Both the position numbers and the translations under genes were made by a program. From contig JBMOHS010000035.1 in assembly GCA_049317725.1 (NCBI GenBank), forward strand, positions 1 to 26,740: a stretch of 26,740 nucleotides of DNA, given 5' to 3'. Below, piece by piece: positions 14,962-23,341 of the stretch (positions are counted from its first letter, which is position 1; each line of letters opens with the position of its first letter). The notes beneath the pieces were generated by a model that saw only the letters and a program-made list of their open reading frames with translations, had not been told where the DNA came from and ran no database searches. The DNA is from CAIOZW01 sp049317725. Its GTDB lineage: Bacteria > Acidobacteriota > Blastocatellia > RBC074.

Positions 14962-16206
14962 ATGATCAGGAAAGTCTATCTCGACAACAGCGCGACAACT
15001 CGCATGGATGAGCAGGTTTTGGCGGCCATGCTCCCCTACTGGACAGAGATCTATGGCAATGCGTCGAGTACGCATCAGTGGGGACAGCCAGCACGACAAG
15101 CCATTGAGGAGGCCCGACGGACCGTGGCTAAGGCAATCAACGCCCAGCCCGGCGAGATCACCTTCCTCTCCGGCGGAACTGAAGCCGACAATTTGGCGAT
15201 CAAAGGGGTTGCGGAAGCCTATCGCGGGAAGGGACGTCACCTCATCACCTCGCGGTTCGAGCACTCGGCCGTCCTCGCGACCTGCGCCCAGCTCGAAGCC
15301 AAGGGATGGCGGATCACCTACCTTCCCGTCTACCGGGAAGGGATCGTTCGGCTGGAAGATGTGCGGGCGGCCTTGACACCCGAGACGGTGCTCATCTCGA
15401 TGATGCACGCCAACAACGAGATTGGCACGATCCAGCCGATCGGAGAGGTCGGACAGTTGGTGCGGGAGCGACGAGAGGCCGGCCAGACCCACCTCTTTCT
15501 CCATACTGACGCTGTTCAGACCCTCGGGAAGATTCCCGTCGACGTGCAGGCTCTCGGCGTCGACCTTCTCGCCTGTTCTGGTCACAAGATTCACGGACCC
15601 AAAGGGATCGGAGCCCTCTACGTCCGGCGTGGAGTACGACTCGAATCCCAGATGCACGGGGGGCATCACGAGCGGGACCGCCGTGCAGGGACGGAGAGCG
15701 TCCCGCTCATCGTCGGGCTCGCCAAGGCGATCGAGCTGGCGGTGGAAGCGCTTCCAGAACGCATGCAATCGATTCGCCAGTTGCGAGATCAGCTCGAAGA
15801 GCAGCTCATGCAGCGGGTCCCGGGCAGCTCCCGCAATGGCGATCCAGCCCGGCGCGTTCCGCACATCGCCAACCTCAATTTCGACTTCGTCGAGGGGGAG
15901 GGGTTGCAGATCTCACTCGATTTGAAGGGGATCGCCGTCTCGACTGGGTCCGCCTGCGCTTCTGGCTCGACCGACCCCTCGCACGTCCTCGTGGCGATCG
16001 GGCATGACCGGGAGACAGGGCGCGGATCGCTGCGGTTCAGTTTCGGCAAAGAGAATCAGAAAGAAGATATCGAGGCGGTCCTCGAGACGCTTCCGGGAAT
16101 CATCGAGAAACTGCGGCAGATCTCTCCGCGTGCGCGTGAGTCTCAGGTCGTCGAGGCCCAGACCGTTGGCGCCCAGACCATCGGAGCCCAGGCACTTGGG
16201 GATTGA
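14962..16206 (+). CDS. Cysteine desulfurase (NifS/IscS family)
   Basis: A PLP enzyme that strips sulfur from cysteine and passes it as a persulfide to the Fe-S scaffold; 414 aa. Features in order: VYLDNSATTRMDEQVL, FLSGGTEADNLAIKG, HSAV (PLP-stacking His), HANNEIGTIQPIGE, HTDAVQTLGKIPVDV and SGHKIHGPKGIGALYVRRG, with the PLP Lys. RRAGTESVPLIVGLAKA follows, then the catalytic Cys in STGSACASGSTDPSHVL, a class I (IscS/NifS) loop. The tail is odd: three tandem AQxxG pentads, SQVVE-AQTVG-AQTIG-AQALG-D. No strong ribosome-binding site is seen before the ATG at 14962. It heads an operon with the scaffold gene 59 nt downstream. Confidence 0.95.
   Translation: MIRKVYLDNSATTRMDEQVLAAMLPYWTEIYGNASSTHQWGQPARQAIEEARRTVAKAINAQPGEITFLSGGTEADNLAIKGVAEAYRGKGRHLITSRFEHSAVLATCAQLEAKGWRITYLPVYREGIVRLEDVRAALTPETVLISMMHANNEIGTIQPIGEVGQLVRERREAGQTHLFLHTDAVQTLGKIPVDVQALGVDLLACSGHKIHGPKGIGALYVRRGVRLESQMHGGHHERDRRAGTESVPLIVGLAKAIELAVEALPERMQSIRQLRDQLEEQLMQRVPGSSRNGDPARRVPHIANLNFDFVEGEGLQISLDLKGIAVSTGSACASGSTDPSHVLVAIGHDRETGRGSLRFSFGKENQKEDIEAVLETLPGIIEKLRQISPRARESQVVEAQTVGAQTIGAQALGD
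16156..16200 (+). repeat. Three 15-bp tandem units coding AQxxG at the end of the desulfurase gene
   Basis: Three in-frame 15-bp units (16156-16170, 16171-16185, 16186-16200) encode AQTVG, AQTIG and AQALG. A degenerate preceding unit encodes SQVVE. The units differ at codon level, so this is an aged duplication rather than a sequencing artefact. Confidence 0.85.
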
Positions 16207-16265
16207 CCCGCCTTCCACGCAAAGGGAAGTCCTCTCGAACGGAAAGTGATCGTGTCAGGAGCCGT

Positions 16266-16664
16266 ATGTACAGCCCAGCCGTGCTCGACCATCTCGCCAA
16301 TCCCCGGAATGGGGGAGAGATCGCCAACCCGACGGCGCGCGGAGAGTCGACCAATCCAGTCTGTGGGGATCGACTGATCCTGACGTTTCAATTGAGAGAG
16401 GGTCGGGTAGAGCGGGCCCAATTCCTCGCGGAGGGATGTTCCCCGAGCATTGCGGCGGGTTCGGTCCTGACCGAACTGATCCAGGGATTGACGATTGCGG
16501 AGCTCCAGCGGCTGCGGCCCCGTGATATCGCACAGGTCCTTCACCCCTTGCCACGCAACAAAGAGCACTGCTCGGTGCTGGCGATCGACGCCCTGCGGTC
16601 AGCGCTGGCAAGCTGTCCCGACGTGACAGGCCTACCGACAGAGAGAGAGGCACGCGACCGATGA
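16266..16664 (+). CDS. IscU/NifU-type Fe-S cluster scaffold protein
   Basis: A 132-aa scaffold on which new Fe-S clusters are built from sulfur delivered by the desulfurase. It begins MYSPAVLDHLANPRNGG, typical of the family (cf. 'v.eH..NPRN.G'). The three cluster-ligand cysteines are all present: NPVCGD (about residue 38), AEGCSPSIAAGS (about 63) and KEHCSVLAIDAL (about 105). The usual acidic residue after the first Cys is kept (CGD). The ATG at 16266 has CAGGAG five bases upstream; a longer reading from 16203 lacks family similarity. Its stop overlaps the glcE start (ATGA). Confidence 0.92.
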   Translation: MYSPAVLDHLANPRNGGEIANPTARGESTNPVCGDRLILTFQLREGRVERAQFLAEGCSPSIAAGSVLTELIQGLTIAELQRLRPRDIAQVLHPLPRNKEHCSVLAIDALRSALASCPDVTGLPTEREARDR

Positions 16665-17998
16665 TTGCGCCCAAGTCCCCCAGAATCGACCCGAGCCGGG
16701 TCGCCGACCGGCTTCGCGAAAGGATTGGCGCAGACCGGGTCGAGCTGCAGCGTGGCGAGCCCCTCACCGTTGGTGGAGAGGCGGGGTACGTCCTTGCCAC
16801 ACCGCACTCTCAGGAGGAGTTGGCAGAGACGCTTCGCTGCGCTTCAGATGAGGCTTGGCGGGTCATTCCATCGGGGGCTGGGACGTGGCTCGAGATGGGG
16901 AACCAGCCGGCCCCTTTCGACTTGATCCTCTCAACGCGGCGACTCAATCGCCTCCTCGAGTATGAGCCAGCCGATCTGACCGCGACACTCGAAGCCGGCC
17001 TCTCCCTCGCCGCCTTCAATCAGATCGCCGGTGGGCACCGGCAGTGGATTCCGCTCGACCCCTTTGGCGATTCAGCCGGAACGATCGGAGCAACGATTGC
17101 GACGGCCAGTGCTGGCCCGTTACGTTGCGGCTACGGAACCCCCAGGGACTGGCTGATCGGCATCCGCGTCGCACGGATCGACGGCCGACTCGTTCGCGCC
17201 GGAGGGAAGGTGGTCAAGAACGTCGCCGGGTACGATTTGGCCAAACTCTACACGGGAAGCTTGGGCAGCCTCGGCGTAATCACCGAGACCACTTTCAAAC
17301 TGCGATCGCTGCCGCCTGCCGAGGCGACTGTCGCGTTCTATGCCTCCCATCCCGCCCCTCTGATCGGAGTCGTCGAGCGATTCCGGTCGGCCTTCATCGA
17401 ACCTGCCGCGCTCGAATTGCTCTCGCCGGCACAGTCGACCACGCTGCCTCTCGACGCGACCAGCTACTGTCTGATCGTGCGGTTCCTCCACGAACCCGAG
17501 GCGGTGACGTCGCAGATCGCCTCCGCAGCGGAACTCGCCCCGGGAATCGATCACACGCAACTCAGTCCAACTGAGGCCAGCGCCTTCTGGAATGGCTATG
17601 CCGAGAGCGAAACTGCCCCTGGGCTGAGCCGCTCGTGGCGATTGACCATGCTCCCCTCCGATCTGTTGACCGTCGTTGAGGAGGTGGAGCGACGACTTCC
17701 TGGAATCCGCTGGCGCGCCCACGCCGCCAGCGGAATCGTCCGCCTCTTCTGGCCCCGTGCCGGCGACGCACTCTGGGACATCCCGGATTGGCCCGCCGAG
17801 CAAATTGCCGAGGGGCCAGCTCTCCGGGACTGGATCCAGGCAAGAGGGGGAGAGCTGGTCCAGCTTCGCCCCACCGGAGGGGACTACTTCGATACCTGGG
17901 GAAGTCCCCGGTCGGGCCTCCCGCTGATGCGCGCACTCAAGACGACTTTCGACCCCGATTCCCTTCTCAACCCTGGCCGCTTCGTCGGGGGACTTTGA
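16661..17998 (+). CDS. glcE: Glycolate oxidase FAD-binding subunit GlcE
   Basis: A subunit of membrane-associated glycolate oxidase (GlcDEF), which oxidises glycolate to glyoxylate; 445 aa. The N-terminal half is a VAO/PCMH-type FAD domain. SQEELAETLRCASDEAWRVIPSGAGTWL (about 50-77) is followed by LILSTRRLNRLLEYEPADLTATLEAGLSLAAFN, then the FAD-contacting SAGTIGATIATASAGPLRCGYGTPRDWLIGI and GGKVVKNVAGYDLAKLYTGSLGSLGVITE. The C-terminal half ends with FDPDSLLNPGRFVGGL, matching the family end 'fDP.gvlNPGr'. It is shorter than GlcD and lacks that subunit's His-rich site, which supports GlcE. It overlaps the scaffold gene by 4 nt, so translation is probably coupled. Confidence 0.92.
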   Translation: MIAPKSPRIDPSRVADRLRERIGADRVELQRGEPLTVGGEAGYVLATPHSQEELAETLRCASDEAWRVIPSGAGTWLEMGNQPAPFDLILSTRRLNRLLEYEPADLTATLEAGLSLAAFNQIAGGHRQWIPLDPFGDSAGTIGATIATASAGPLRCGYGTPRDWLIGIRVARIDGRLVRAGGKVVKNVAGYDLAKLYTGSLGSLGVITETTFKLRSLPPAEATVAFYASHPAPLIGVVERFRSAFIEPAALELLSPAQSTTLPLDATSYCLIVRFLHEPEAVTSQIASAAELAPGIDHTQLSPTEASAFWNGYAESETAPGLSRSWRLTMLPSDLLTVVEEVERRLPGIRWRAHAASGIVRLFWPRAGDALWDIPDWPAEQIAEGPALRDWIQARGGELVQLRPTGGDYFDTWGSPRSGLPLMRALKTTFDPDSLLNPGRFVGGL

Positions 17999-18049
17999 AT
18001 CAGACAGGCGAGTCGACGATCCAATTTGACTCATTGCAGGAGAGACCAC

Positions 18050-19489
18050 GTGGCCGTTCACGCTCCGACGACAGATCTTCATCCTTCTCGGGCAAAAGCC
18101 GAGGGGGCCTCAGCAGATCGCACCTCCACGCGACTTCACCAAGCCCTCTCCGGGGAGATGGAGAAGATCCTCGGCTGTATTCACTGCGGACTCTGCCTGC
18201 CGGCCTGCCCAACCTATCACCAAACCGGCAATGAGAACGACAGCCCGCGAGGCCGCATCTACTTGATGCGCGCGGTGGCCGAGGGGAACCTCTCGCTGGA
18301 AGCGCCGGCGCTCTCCCGCCACCTTGACCTTTGCCTGGGATGCAGGGCCTGCGAGACGGCCTGCCCGGCCGGAGTCGACTATGGCCACCTGCTCGAGGCA
18401 GCGCGGGAATCCCTTCGCGAGCAGGAGGAGAAGACCGGGCCGATCCGTGGCTTCCAGCCACAGAAGAAACTGCTCGCCATCGCCCTGGGCCACGTCTTCC
18501 CTTACCCGGCACGCCTGCGGGCCGTCTTCGCTCTCCTTCGGGTCATCCGCGGGAGTCGCCTGCTTGATGGACTTCTGCGAGGCTCTTGGCTGCGCCGCTT
18601 CGCCGCCCCGATCGACTTCTCCCTCTCGCTGCTGGCAAGCACGCGCCCCCCGGCGTGGATGGCAGGGCGAGACCGGGCCCAATCCATGGCCAACGCGTCC
18701 ACGGGAGATCACCAGCCAGTCGCCGTCTTCACCGGCTGCGTCATGGAAGGGCTCTTTGGCGAGACCAACCGGGCAACGGCCCGCGTCCTGACGGTCAACC
18801 ACTGCCAACCCGTCGACGTTCCAACGCAGGTCTGCTGTGGCGCCCTCCACGCCCACTCCGGCGACTTGTCGCAAGCGCGCCAGCTCGCACGTCGCAACAT
18901 CGACGCCTTCGACGCGTTTCTCCACACGCAGCCGGAGCCGGCAAGCCCTGCCCGCCGGCCGACCATCATTATCAACGCCGCGGGCTGTGGTGCGCTGCTC
19001 AAAGAGTACGGGAAGCTGCTCGCCGACGATCCGGACTATGCTGAACGGGCGGCGACCTTTTCGCGACACGTCGAAGACGTCACGGAGTTTCTCGCCCGTC
19101 GCGGTCCGGTCATCGGGGCAAAGATCGACCATTCGGTGACCCTCGACGCCCCCTGCCACCTCTTCCATGCGCAACGCGTGACGACGGCCCCGGAAGCAGT
19201 TCTCAAGGCGATTCCCGGCCTCGACTATCGCCCGCTGACTGGCAGCCAGGACTGTTGCGGCGGAGCTGGCATCTACAACCTCAGCGAGCCCGAGATGTCC
19301 GGCAAGATCCTCGCCGAGAAGATCGGACACGTGCGCACCACGGGCGCCTCCGTTCTGGCGACCGCCAATCCGGGCTGCCAGATGCAACTCGCCGCCGGGG
19401 TCAGACTCCACGACGCCAGATGTCAGGTCGTTCACGTCGTCGACCTGCTCGACGAGTCCTACGCGCGAGCGGGCCACTATCAACGGTAG
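18050..19489 (+). CDS. glcF: Glycolate oxidase iron-sulfur subunit GlcF
   Basis: The Fe-S electron-transfer subunit of glycolate oxidase, 479 aa. Two [4Fe-4S] motifs lie near the N-terminus: CIHCGLCLPACPTY (about residues 43-56) and CLGCRACETACPAGV (about 93-107). Two CCG domains follow, with CCGALHAHSGD (about 263) and CCGGAGIYNL (about 402), plus the accessory FTGCVMEGLFG, NAAGCGALLKEYG and ANPGCQMQL. The GTG at 18050 with AGGAG seven bases upstream is preferred over an in-frame TTG at 18026. It lies 51 nt after glcE. It converges on recJ with only 24 nt between the stops and no terminator visible. Confidence 0.94.
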   Translation: MAVHAPTTDLHPSRAKAEGASADRTSTRLHQALSGEMEKILGCIHCGLCLPACPTYHQTGNENDSPRGRIYLMRAVAEGNLSLEAPALSRHLDLCLGCRACETACPAGVDYGHLLEAARESLREQEEKTGPIRGFQPQKKLLAIALGHVFPYPARLRAVFALLRVIRGSRLLDGLLRGSWLRRFAAPIDFSLSLLASTRPPAWMAGRDRAQSMANASTGDHQPVAVFTGCVMEGLFGETNRATARVLTVNHCQPVDVPTQVCCGALHAHSGDLSQARQLARRNIDAFDAFLHTQPEPASPARRPTIIINAAGCGALLKEYGKLLADDPDYAERAATFSRHVEDVTEFLARRGPVIGAKIDHSVTLDAPCHLFHAQRVTTAPEAVLKAIPGLDYRPLTGSQDCCGGAGIYNLSEPEMSGKILAEKIGHVRTTGASVLATANPGCQMQLAAGVRLHDARCQVVHVVDLLDESYARAGHYQR

Positions 19490-19513
19490 GCGGTCGATCC
19501 TCGCCGGAGCTTT

Positions 19514-21346
19514 TCACGAGGCAACCGCGACATCGACCAGCTTCAGTTGGCAAGTCTCCCTCCCCCCCCAGGTGTTGATCTCAACCCTCCCGAGGAGGTG
19601 GAGGGTAGCTGCCTGCCGGATCCGTTCCGCCTGCTCGGCCGCATTCCACCAGAGCGCCTCAAGTGGGCCCTGATCCCCGCGATCGGGGGACTGCCCTCCC
19701 AGATGGCGTCGGATCCGCAACTTGAGGTGCTTCTCCTTGAGGACCTGCATCGATTCGATCTCTGCTCCCCGAAGAAAGAAGAGCGGAGGAGGATTGCCCA
19801 TGCCGTGGGGTTCCAGCCGCGCCAGGGAGCGGGCCAGAGGGAGATCGATCTCCGCGACAGCCAGTTCCGCATCTGCCCGGAGGACGCGGCCCAAATCCTC
19901 CTCGCGCAAACACCCGGCGGCATATTGCTGCAGGCGTGCCCGCATCTCCGGAATCTTCCCGGCGGGAACCGTGAAGCCGGCGGCCATCGGATGCCCGCCA
20001 TACTTGACAAGAAGATCCGCGACCGCATCGAGCGCCTCGACCAGGTGAAAGCCCTCGATCGAACGGGCACTGCCGTGCGCCATGCCCTCCTCATTGATCG
20101 CGCAGATGAGGGTCGGCCGCCCGGTCAGCTCAACCACCTTGGAGCAGGCAATCCCTACCACTCCACGATGAAACCCCTCCGTCTCAAGCCCCTCGAGGAG
20201 GAGGATCGAGCCAAGCGTCTCGTCCCGTAGCCGCTGGGTCACCCGGTCGAGCAGCTGCTGCTGGATCGCTTGGCGCTCAGCGTTCAACTCATCCAACTGC
20301 AGTGCAAGGGCTTGCGCCTCCTCATCCGTTCGGGCATCGAAGAGGGCGAGCACCGAATTGGCGTGGGCGATCCGTCCGGCGGCATTGATCCGTGGCCCGA
20401 TCTTGAAGCCGATGTCATAGGTCGTCACCGGGTCCCCTACTCGCGAAACATCAAAGAGCGCCCGCAGACCATGGTTGTGACTCCTCTCCCGGAGCCCCCG
20501 CAACCCTTGCGCAACGATGGCCCGATTCTCCACCTCGGCCAGATCAACCAGATCAGCGATCGTGCCGATCGCCGCCAGCTTGGCCAACGATGCGATGATC
20601 GCCTCCCCTCGCGGGTGGTCCTGCAGGAGCGCGGAGGCCAGCTTGAGGGCGACCCCACAGGCGGCAAGATGCTTGTTTGGATACCCTACCCCCGAGGCCC
20701 CCTTGGGGCAGAGCACGGCGTAGGCCGCCTCGGGAATCTCTTCCCCATCGGGCAGATGGTGATCGCAGATGATCAAGTCGACGCCCAACTCGCGTGCCCG
20801 CTCGGCTTCGACTCGTGACTTGATGCCGATGTCGGCGGTCAAGATGACGTGATAGCCCTCCCTGGCCGCCCGCTCGACAATTGAAATCGACAGGCCATAC
20901 CCTTCCGTGAAACGGTCTGGAATGTAGGCGGAGACCTCGCTTCCCGCACCCAGCAACCGCAGGGTTTGCGTCAGAATCACGCTGGAGGTCGTCCCATCGA
21001 CGTCAAAATCGGTGACAATCAGAACCCGGTCATGATCCCGCACTGCCCGACGGAGCCGATCGACCGCCCGCTCCATGTCCCGCAATCGCCAAGGGTCGTA
21101 CAGGTGTCCTGGAAAATCGGGCGCGAGAAATTGCCTCGCCTGCCCGGCGTCGGTCACCTCCCGGTTCCACAAACACTGAGCGACCACCTCTGGCTGGCCA
21201 ATCTCTTGGGAAAAAGATCGAAGCCGCACCTGCGCGGTGGGGTCAGCTTCTTCCCAGGCTGGCAGTTGCCAGCGGGCCCCTCCCATCCCTCTGGCCACTT
21301 CGAGGTAGGGGCCCCTCCTCGGCTTCCTCTCTGCGCGCAATTTCAT
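19514..21346 (-). CDS. recJ: Single-stranded-DNA exonuclease RecJ
   Basis: A 5'-3' single-strand DNA exonuclease for recombination, mismatch and base-excision repair; about 610 aa, a normal length. DHH-family motifs: the Asp motif IVTDFDVDGTTSSVILTQTL, then TADIGIKSRVEAERARELGVDLIICDHHLPDGEEIPEA with the DHH triad, and AACGVALKLASALL. Further on are TYDIGFKIGPRINAAGRI and the DHHA1-domain end YGGHPMAAGFTVPAGKI. The C-terminal OB-like part contains GNPPPLFFLRGAEI. The ATG at 21346 has GAGGAAG upstream; an ATG at 21385 adds 13 residues but lacks a ribosome-binding site. It is divergent from the pilus genes. Confidence 0.94.
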   Translation of the reverse strand: MKLRAERKPRRGPYLEVARGMGGARWQLPAWEEADPTAQVRLRSFSQEIGQPEVVAQCLWNREVTDAGQARQFLAPDFPGHLYDPWRLRDMERAVDRLRRAVRDHDRVLIVTDFDVDGTTSSVILTQTLRLLGAGSEVSAYIPDRFTEGYGLSISIVERAAREGYHVILTADIGIKSRVEAERARELGVDLIICDHHLPDGEEIPEAAYAVLCPKGASGVGYPNKHLAACGVALKLASALLQDHPRGEAIIASLAKLAAIGTIADLVDLAEVENRAIVAQGLRGLRERSHNHGLRALFDVSRVGDPVTTYDIGFKIGPRINAAGRIAHANSVLALFDARTDEEAQALALQLDELNAERQAIQQQLLDRVTQRLRDETLGSILLLEGLETEGFHRGVVGIACSKVVELTGRPTLICAINEEGMAHGSARSIEGFHLVEALDAVADLLVKYGGHPMAAGFTVPAGKIPEMRARLQQYAAGCLREEDLGRVLRADAELAVAEIDLPLARSLARLEPHGMGNPPPLFFLRGAEIESMQVLKEKHLKLRIRRHLGGQSPDRGDQGPLEALWWNAAEQAERIRQAATLHLLGRVEINTWGGRETCQLKLVDVAVAS

Positions 21347-21519
21347 CCGCGGCTCTTCCTCTCTGATCTTGCTATTTTCATCCATTCCGGCTTTACCCTA
21401 CCAAGGATCGCCAAGGGCAAGCAACTGATCCTTGACTGCCCCCACTTGTTCCGCAAGCCATTCGAGGGATTGGCATTCATGGTTGACCCCATCCACGGCT
21501 CACCTCCGGGCGTTTTCCA

Positions 21520-21528
21520 TGGTATAGT
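21520..21528 (+). promoter_or_regulatory. Candidate extended -10 promoter of the pilN-pilO genes
   Basis: TGG-TATAGT is a TGn-extended -10 (hexamer 21523-21528), followed by GCTCC. No good -35 lies 16-18 bp upstream, which extended -10 promoters tolerate. The predicted leader to the ATG at 21712 is about 175 nt. The core TGGTATASTGCT matches the candidate SBBP promoter. The rest of the recJ-pilN gap (21386-21711) shows no coding sequence. Confidence 0.42.
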
Positions 21529-21711
21529 GCTCCTTTGATCGGGTGCAGAGATCATCCCTTTGGTCTTGGCTGCCAGCAGGTCAGAGCAACCAGAGAGAAA
21601 GGGCCCGCATCTCTTCTCCGAAATGCACGTGGGAGCACTGGAGAGTGGTCTCTCTCCCTCTCTCAACCTTGGAGACAAACCTGTATCGCCCTGCATCGAG
21701 ACCTTGTCGAT

Positions 21712-22383
21712 ATGAAACCTTTGGTCAACTTGGCTGCGGAACCCTTCCGAAATCGGCGCCTCTTCTGGGGTGGCATCGTGCTGCTCTTTCTCGCTCCCGC
21801 CTATGCCGGACAACTCGTGATTCAAGAGAAAGTGACCCGGGAGAGCCAACTGGCAATGCTTCGGACCGTCCTCCAACAGACCGAGCGCAGGGAAACAGAC
21901 AGAAAGGCAGTTCCCACGCAGAGCAGCCCGGTCATCACTTTCGAGCAGAACCAGGAGATCTATGCCGCCAGTCAACTGCTGGCACGAAAATCCTTCTCCT
22001 GGTCCCGCCTGCTCAACGAGATCGAGCAGAACCTCCCCGCCGGCGTCCGGCTCCTCCGGGTTGGCGTCTCGACCATTGTCCCGGCCGAAAAGAATGGGGC
22101 CTTTGGGGGCCCGGAGAGCGCGGCGACCCTGACCATGGATGTCATTGGAAAGAGTCAACGGGAGATCACTGGGATGATCAACCGCTTCCACGACTCTCGT
22201 CGATTCCGCGTCTCGCCGCTGACCCAGAAGCCAATTGAAGGGACCGACGAGGTCGAGTTCACCCTCAAGGTTGACTACTTCCCTTCTCTTCCTCTAGATG
22301 GCAGGCCAATGTCCTTCGCGACCTCCAAGCCCCTCACACAGCCCTCGCCAGCTCGTCGGCCCAGTCCGGAGGAGAAGAGATGA
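21712..22383 (+). CDS. pilN: PilN-like type IV pilus / T2SS inner-membrane assembly protein
   Basis: 223 aa. The N-terminal KPLVNLAAEPFRNRRLFW matches the PilN start 'iNLasrPfrNrR', the segment that in characterised systems binds the PilM cytoplasmic actin-like protein. A single membrane helix follows (about residues 19-37, GGIVLLFLAPAYAGQLV), then a coiled coil and a ferredoxin-like periplasmic domain with SWSRLLNEIEQNLPAGVRLLRV. This layout is typical of PilN/GspL C-terminal parts. The start has only a weak ribosome-binding site. The stop overlaps the pilO-like start (ATGA). No pilM precedes it; recJ does. Confidence 0.85.
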   Translation: MKPLVNLAAEPFRNRRLFWGGIVLLFLAPAYAGQLVIQEKVTRESQLAMLRTVLQQTERRETDRKAVPTQSSPVITFEQNQEIYAASQLLARKSFSWSRLLNEIEQNLPAGVRLLRVGVSTIVPAEKNGAFGGPESAATLTMDVIGKSQREITGMINRFHDSRRFRVSPLTQKPIEGTDEVEFTLKVDYFPSLPLDGRPMSFATSKPLTQPSPARRPSPEEKR

Positions 22384-23249
22384 ACTGGAGAACCACCCTC
22401 TCTTCCCTGCCGCCTGCTCTCTCGGCATCCAGTCTCCGTCGGCACCTCCACCTCTCGACACGCGAGACCATCTTCCTTGTCATTGGCATTGTCTTGTGTG
22501 GGGTGGTCATCCTCCTCCATCTCCTCCGGGTTCAACCACTCGCTGAGGAGATCACCGCCCTCGAGAACCGGATCAAGGATCAGACGGCCCGCTTGGAGCG
22601 ACAAAATCGGGAGCAGAAGCAACAAGAAGACCAAGTGGCCAACGCCGAGGCGATCCTCGCCAGTCTTCAACGTTTCGAGAGTTCCCTCAAGCCAGACCAA
22701 CGTGGCATGACCCTGCTGATGGATGAGATTGATCAGCTTGGGAAGACCCACCGCATTGTGGTCGGGGACGCGAGCTATCGCCTCGACGAAGCGACTCCCC
22801 TGACCGATGCCGATGGGAACCCGCTCCCCGAGCAGCAGGGATCTCAAGAGAAGCAATTGATGATCTACCCCAAAATGGGCATCGAAACGACCGTCATTGG
22901 AGACTACCCGAACCTGCGCCGGTTTCTCGGGGACCTGGAGAAGAGCCAGCAGTTCGTCATCCTGAACGCTCTTGCCTTTCAAGGGGAAGCAGACCGGGTT
23001 CGTCAGGCCGCGGGGAACCCGTCGAGTCTCACCCGGCTCGAACTCGGCTCTCCCGACTCGGTCCCGGTCTCTCTGAAAATCGAACTGGAGACCTATTTCC
23101 AACGTCCAGTGCCGAGCGGGGGACTTTTGCCAACCATCTCCCCGTCCACCACGACACAAGAGACTGGCGGGAAAGAGAAAAAGCCCCCTCAGGTCGGTCG
23201 TGCGACAACGAAGCTGGCATCTGGGGAGGAGTCGTCAAGTCAGAAGTAA
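22380..23249 (+). CDS. pilO: PilO-like type IV pilus / T2SS inner-membrane assembly protein
   Basis: 289 aa with PilO/GspM layout: a 30-residue cytoplasmic start and one membrane helix at about residues 31-51 (IFLVIGIVLCGVVILLHLL). A long coiled coil lies at about 55-105 (LAEEITALENRIKDQTARLERQ), then a ferredoxin-like domain with TTVIGDYPNLRRFLGDLEKSQQFVILNAL. That last segment is the best PilO signature I can see. The low-complexity tail is rich in Pro, Thr, Lys and Ser. Its ATG overlaps the PilN stop by 4 nt, with CGGAGGAG upstream, so the two should be translationally coupled and form a heterodimer. A strong terminator hairpin begins within its stop codon. Confidence 0.85.
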   Translation: MNWRTTLSSLPPALSASSLRRHLHLSTRETIFLVIGIVLCGVVILLHLLRVQPLAEEITALENRIKDQTARLERQNREQKQQEDQVANAEAILASLQRFESSLKPDQRGMTLLMDEIDQLGKTHRIVVGDASYRLDEATPLTDADGNPLPEQQGSQEKQLMIYPKMGIETTVIGDYPNLRRFLGDLEKSQQFVILNALAFQGEADRVRQAAGNPSSLTRLELGSPDSVPVSLKIELETYFQRPVPSGGLLPTISPSTTTQETGGKEKKPPQVGRATTKLASGEESSSQK

Positions 23250-23272
23250 AGAGGGGACTGAGCCCCCTCTTT
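23248..23272 (+). terminator. Intrinsic terminator directly at the pilO stop codon
   Basis: AAAGAGGGG (23248-23256), loop ACTGAGC, then CCCCTCTTT (23264-23272): a perfect 9-bp stem with a GC core and a T-rich 3' side running into GTTC. The 5' arm uses the last two bases of the pilO TAA stop. It separates pilN-pilO from the next gene, as a terminator or attenuator. A ribosome reaching the stop would cover the hairpin's 5' arm. Confidence 0.62.
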
Positions 23273-23341
23273 GTTCAATCGCCAGGATCAGTGTGGCACC
23301 GCTTCACTGAACCATCCATCTGCAAGGGAAATCCGAGTTTC

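Noticed and set aside
14818..15864. 348-codon open frame antisense to the cysteine desulfurase
   Set aside because: It is a shadow frame; all desulfurase motifs lie on the plus strand.
18110..19483. 457-codon open frame antisense to glcF
   Set aside because: GlcF motifs on the plus strand are decisive; the antisense product resembles no family I know.
21470..21485. TTGGCATTCATGGTTGA as a sigma54 promoter for pilN-pilO
   Set aside because: The -24 half is fair, but the -12 lacks the required GC at the correct spacing; the TGG-TATAGT extended -10 downstream is a better candidate.
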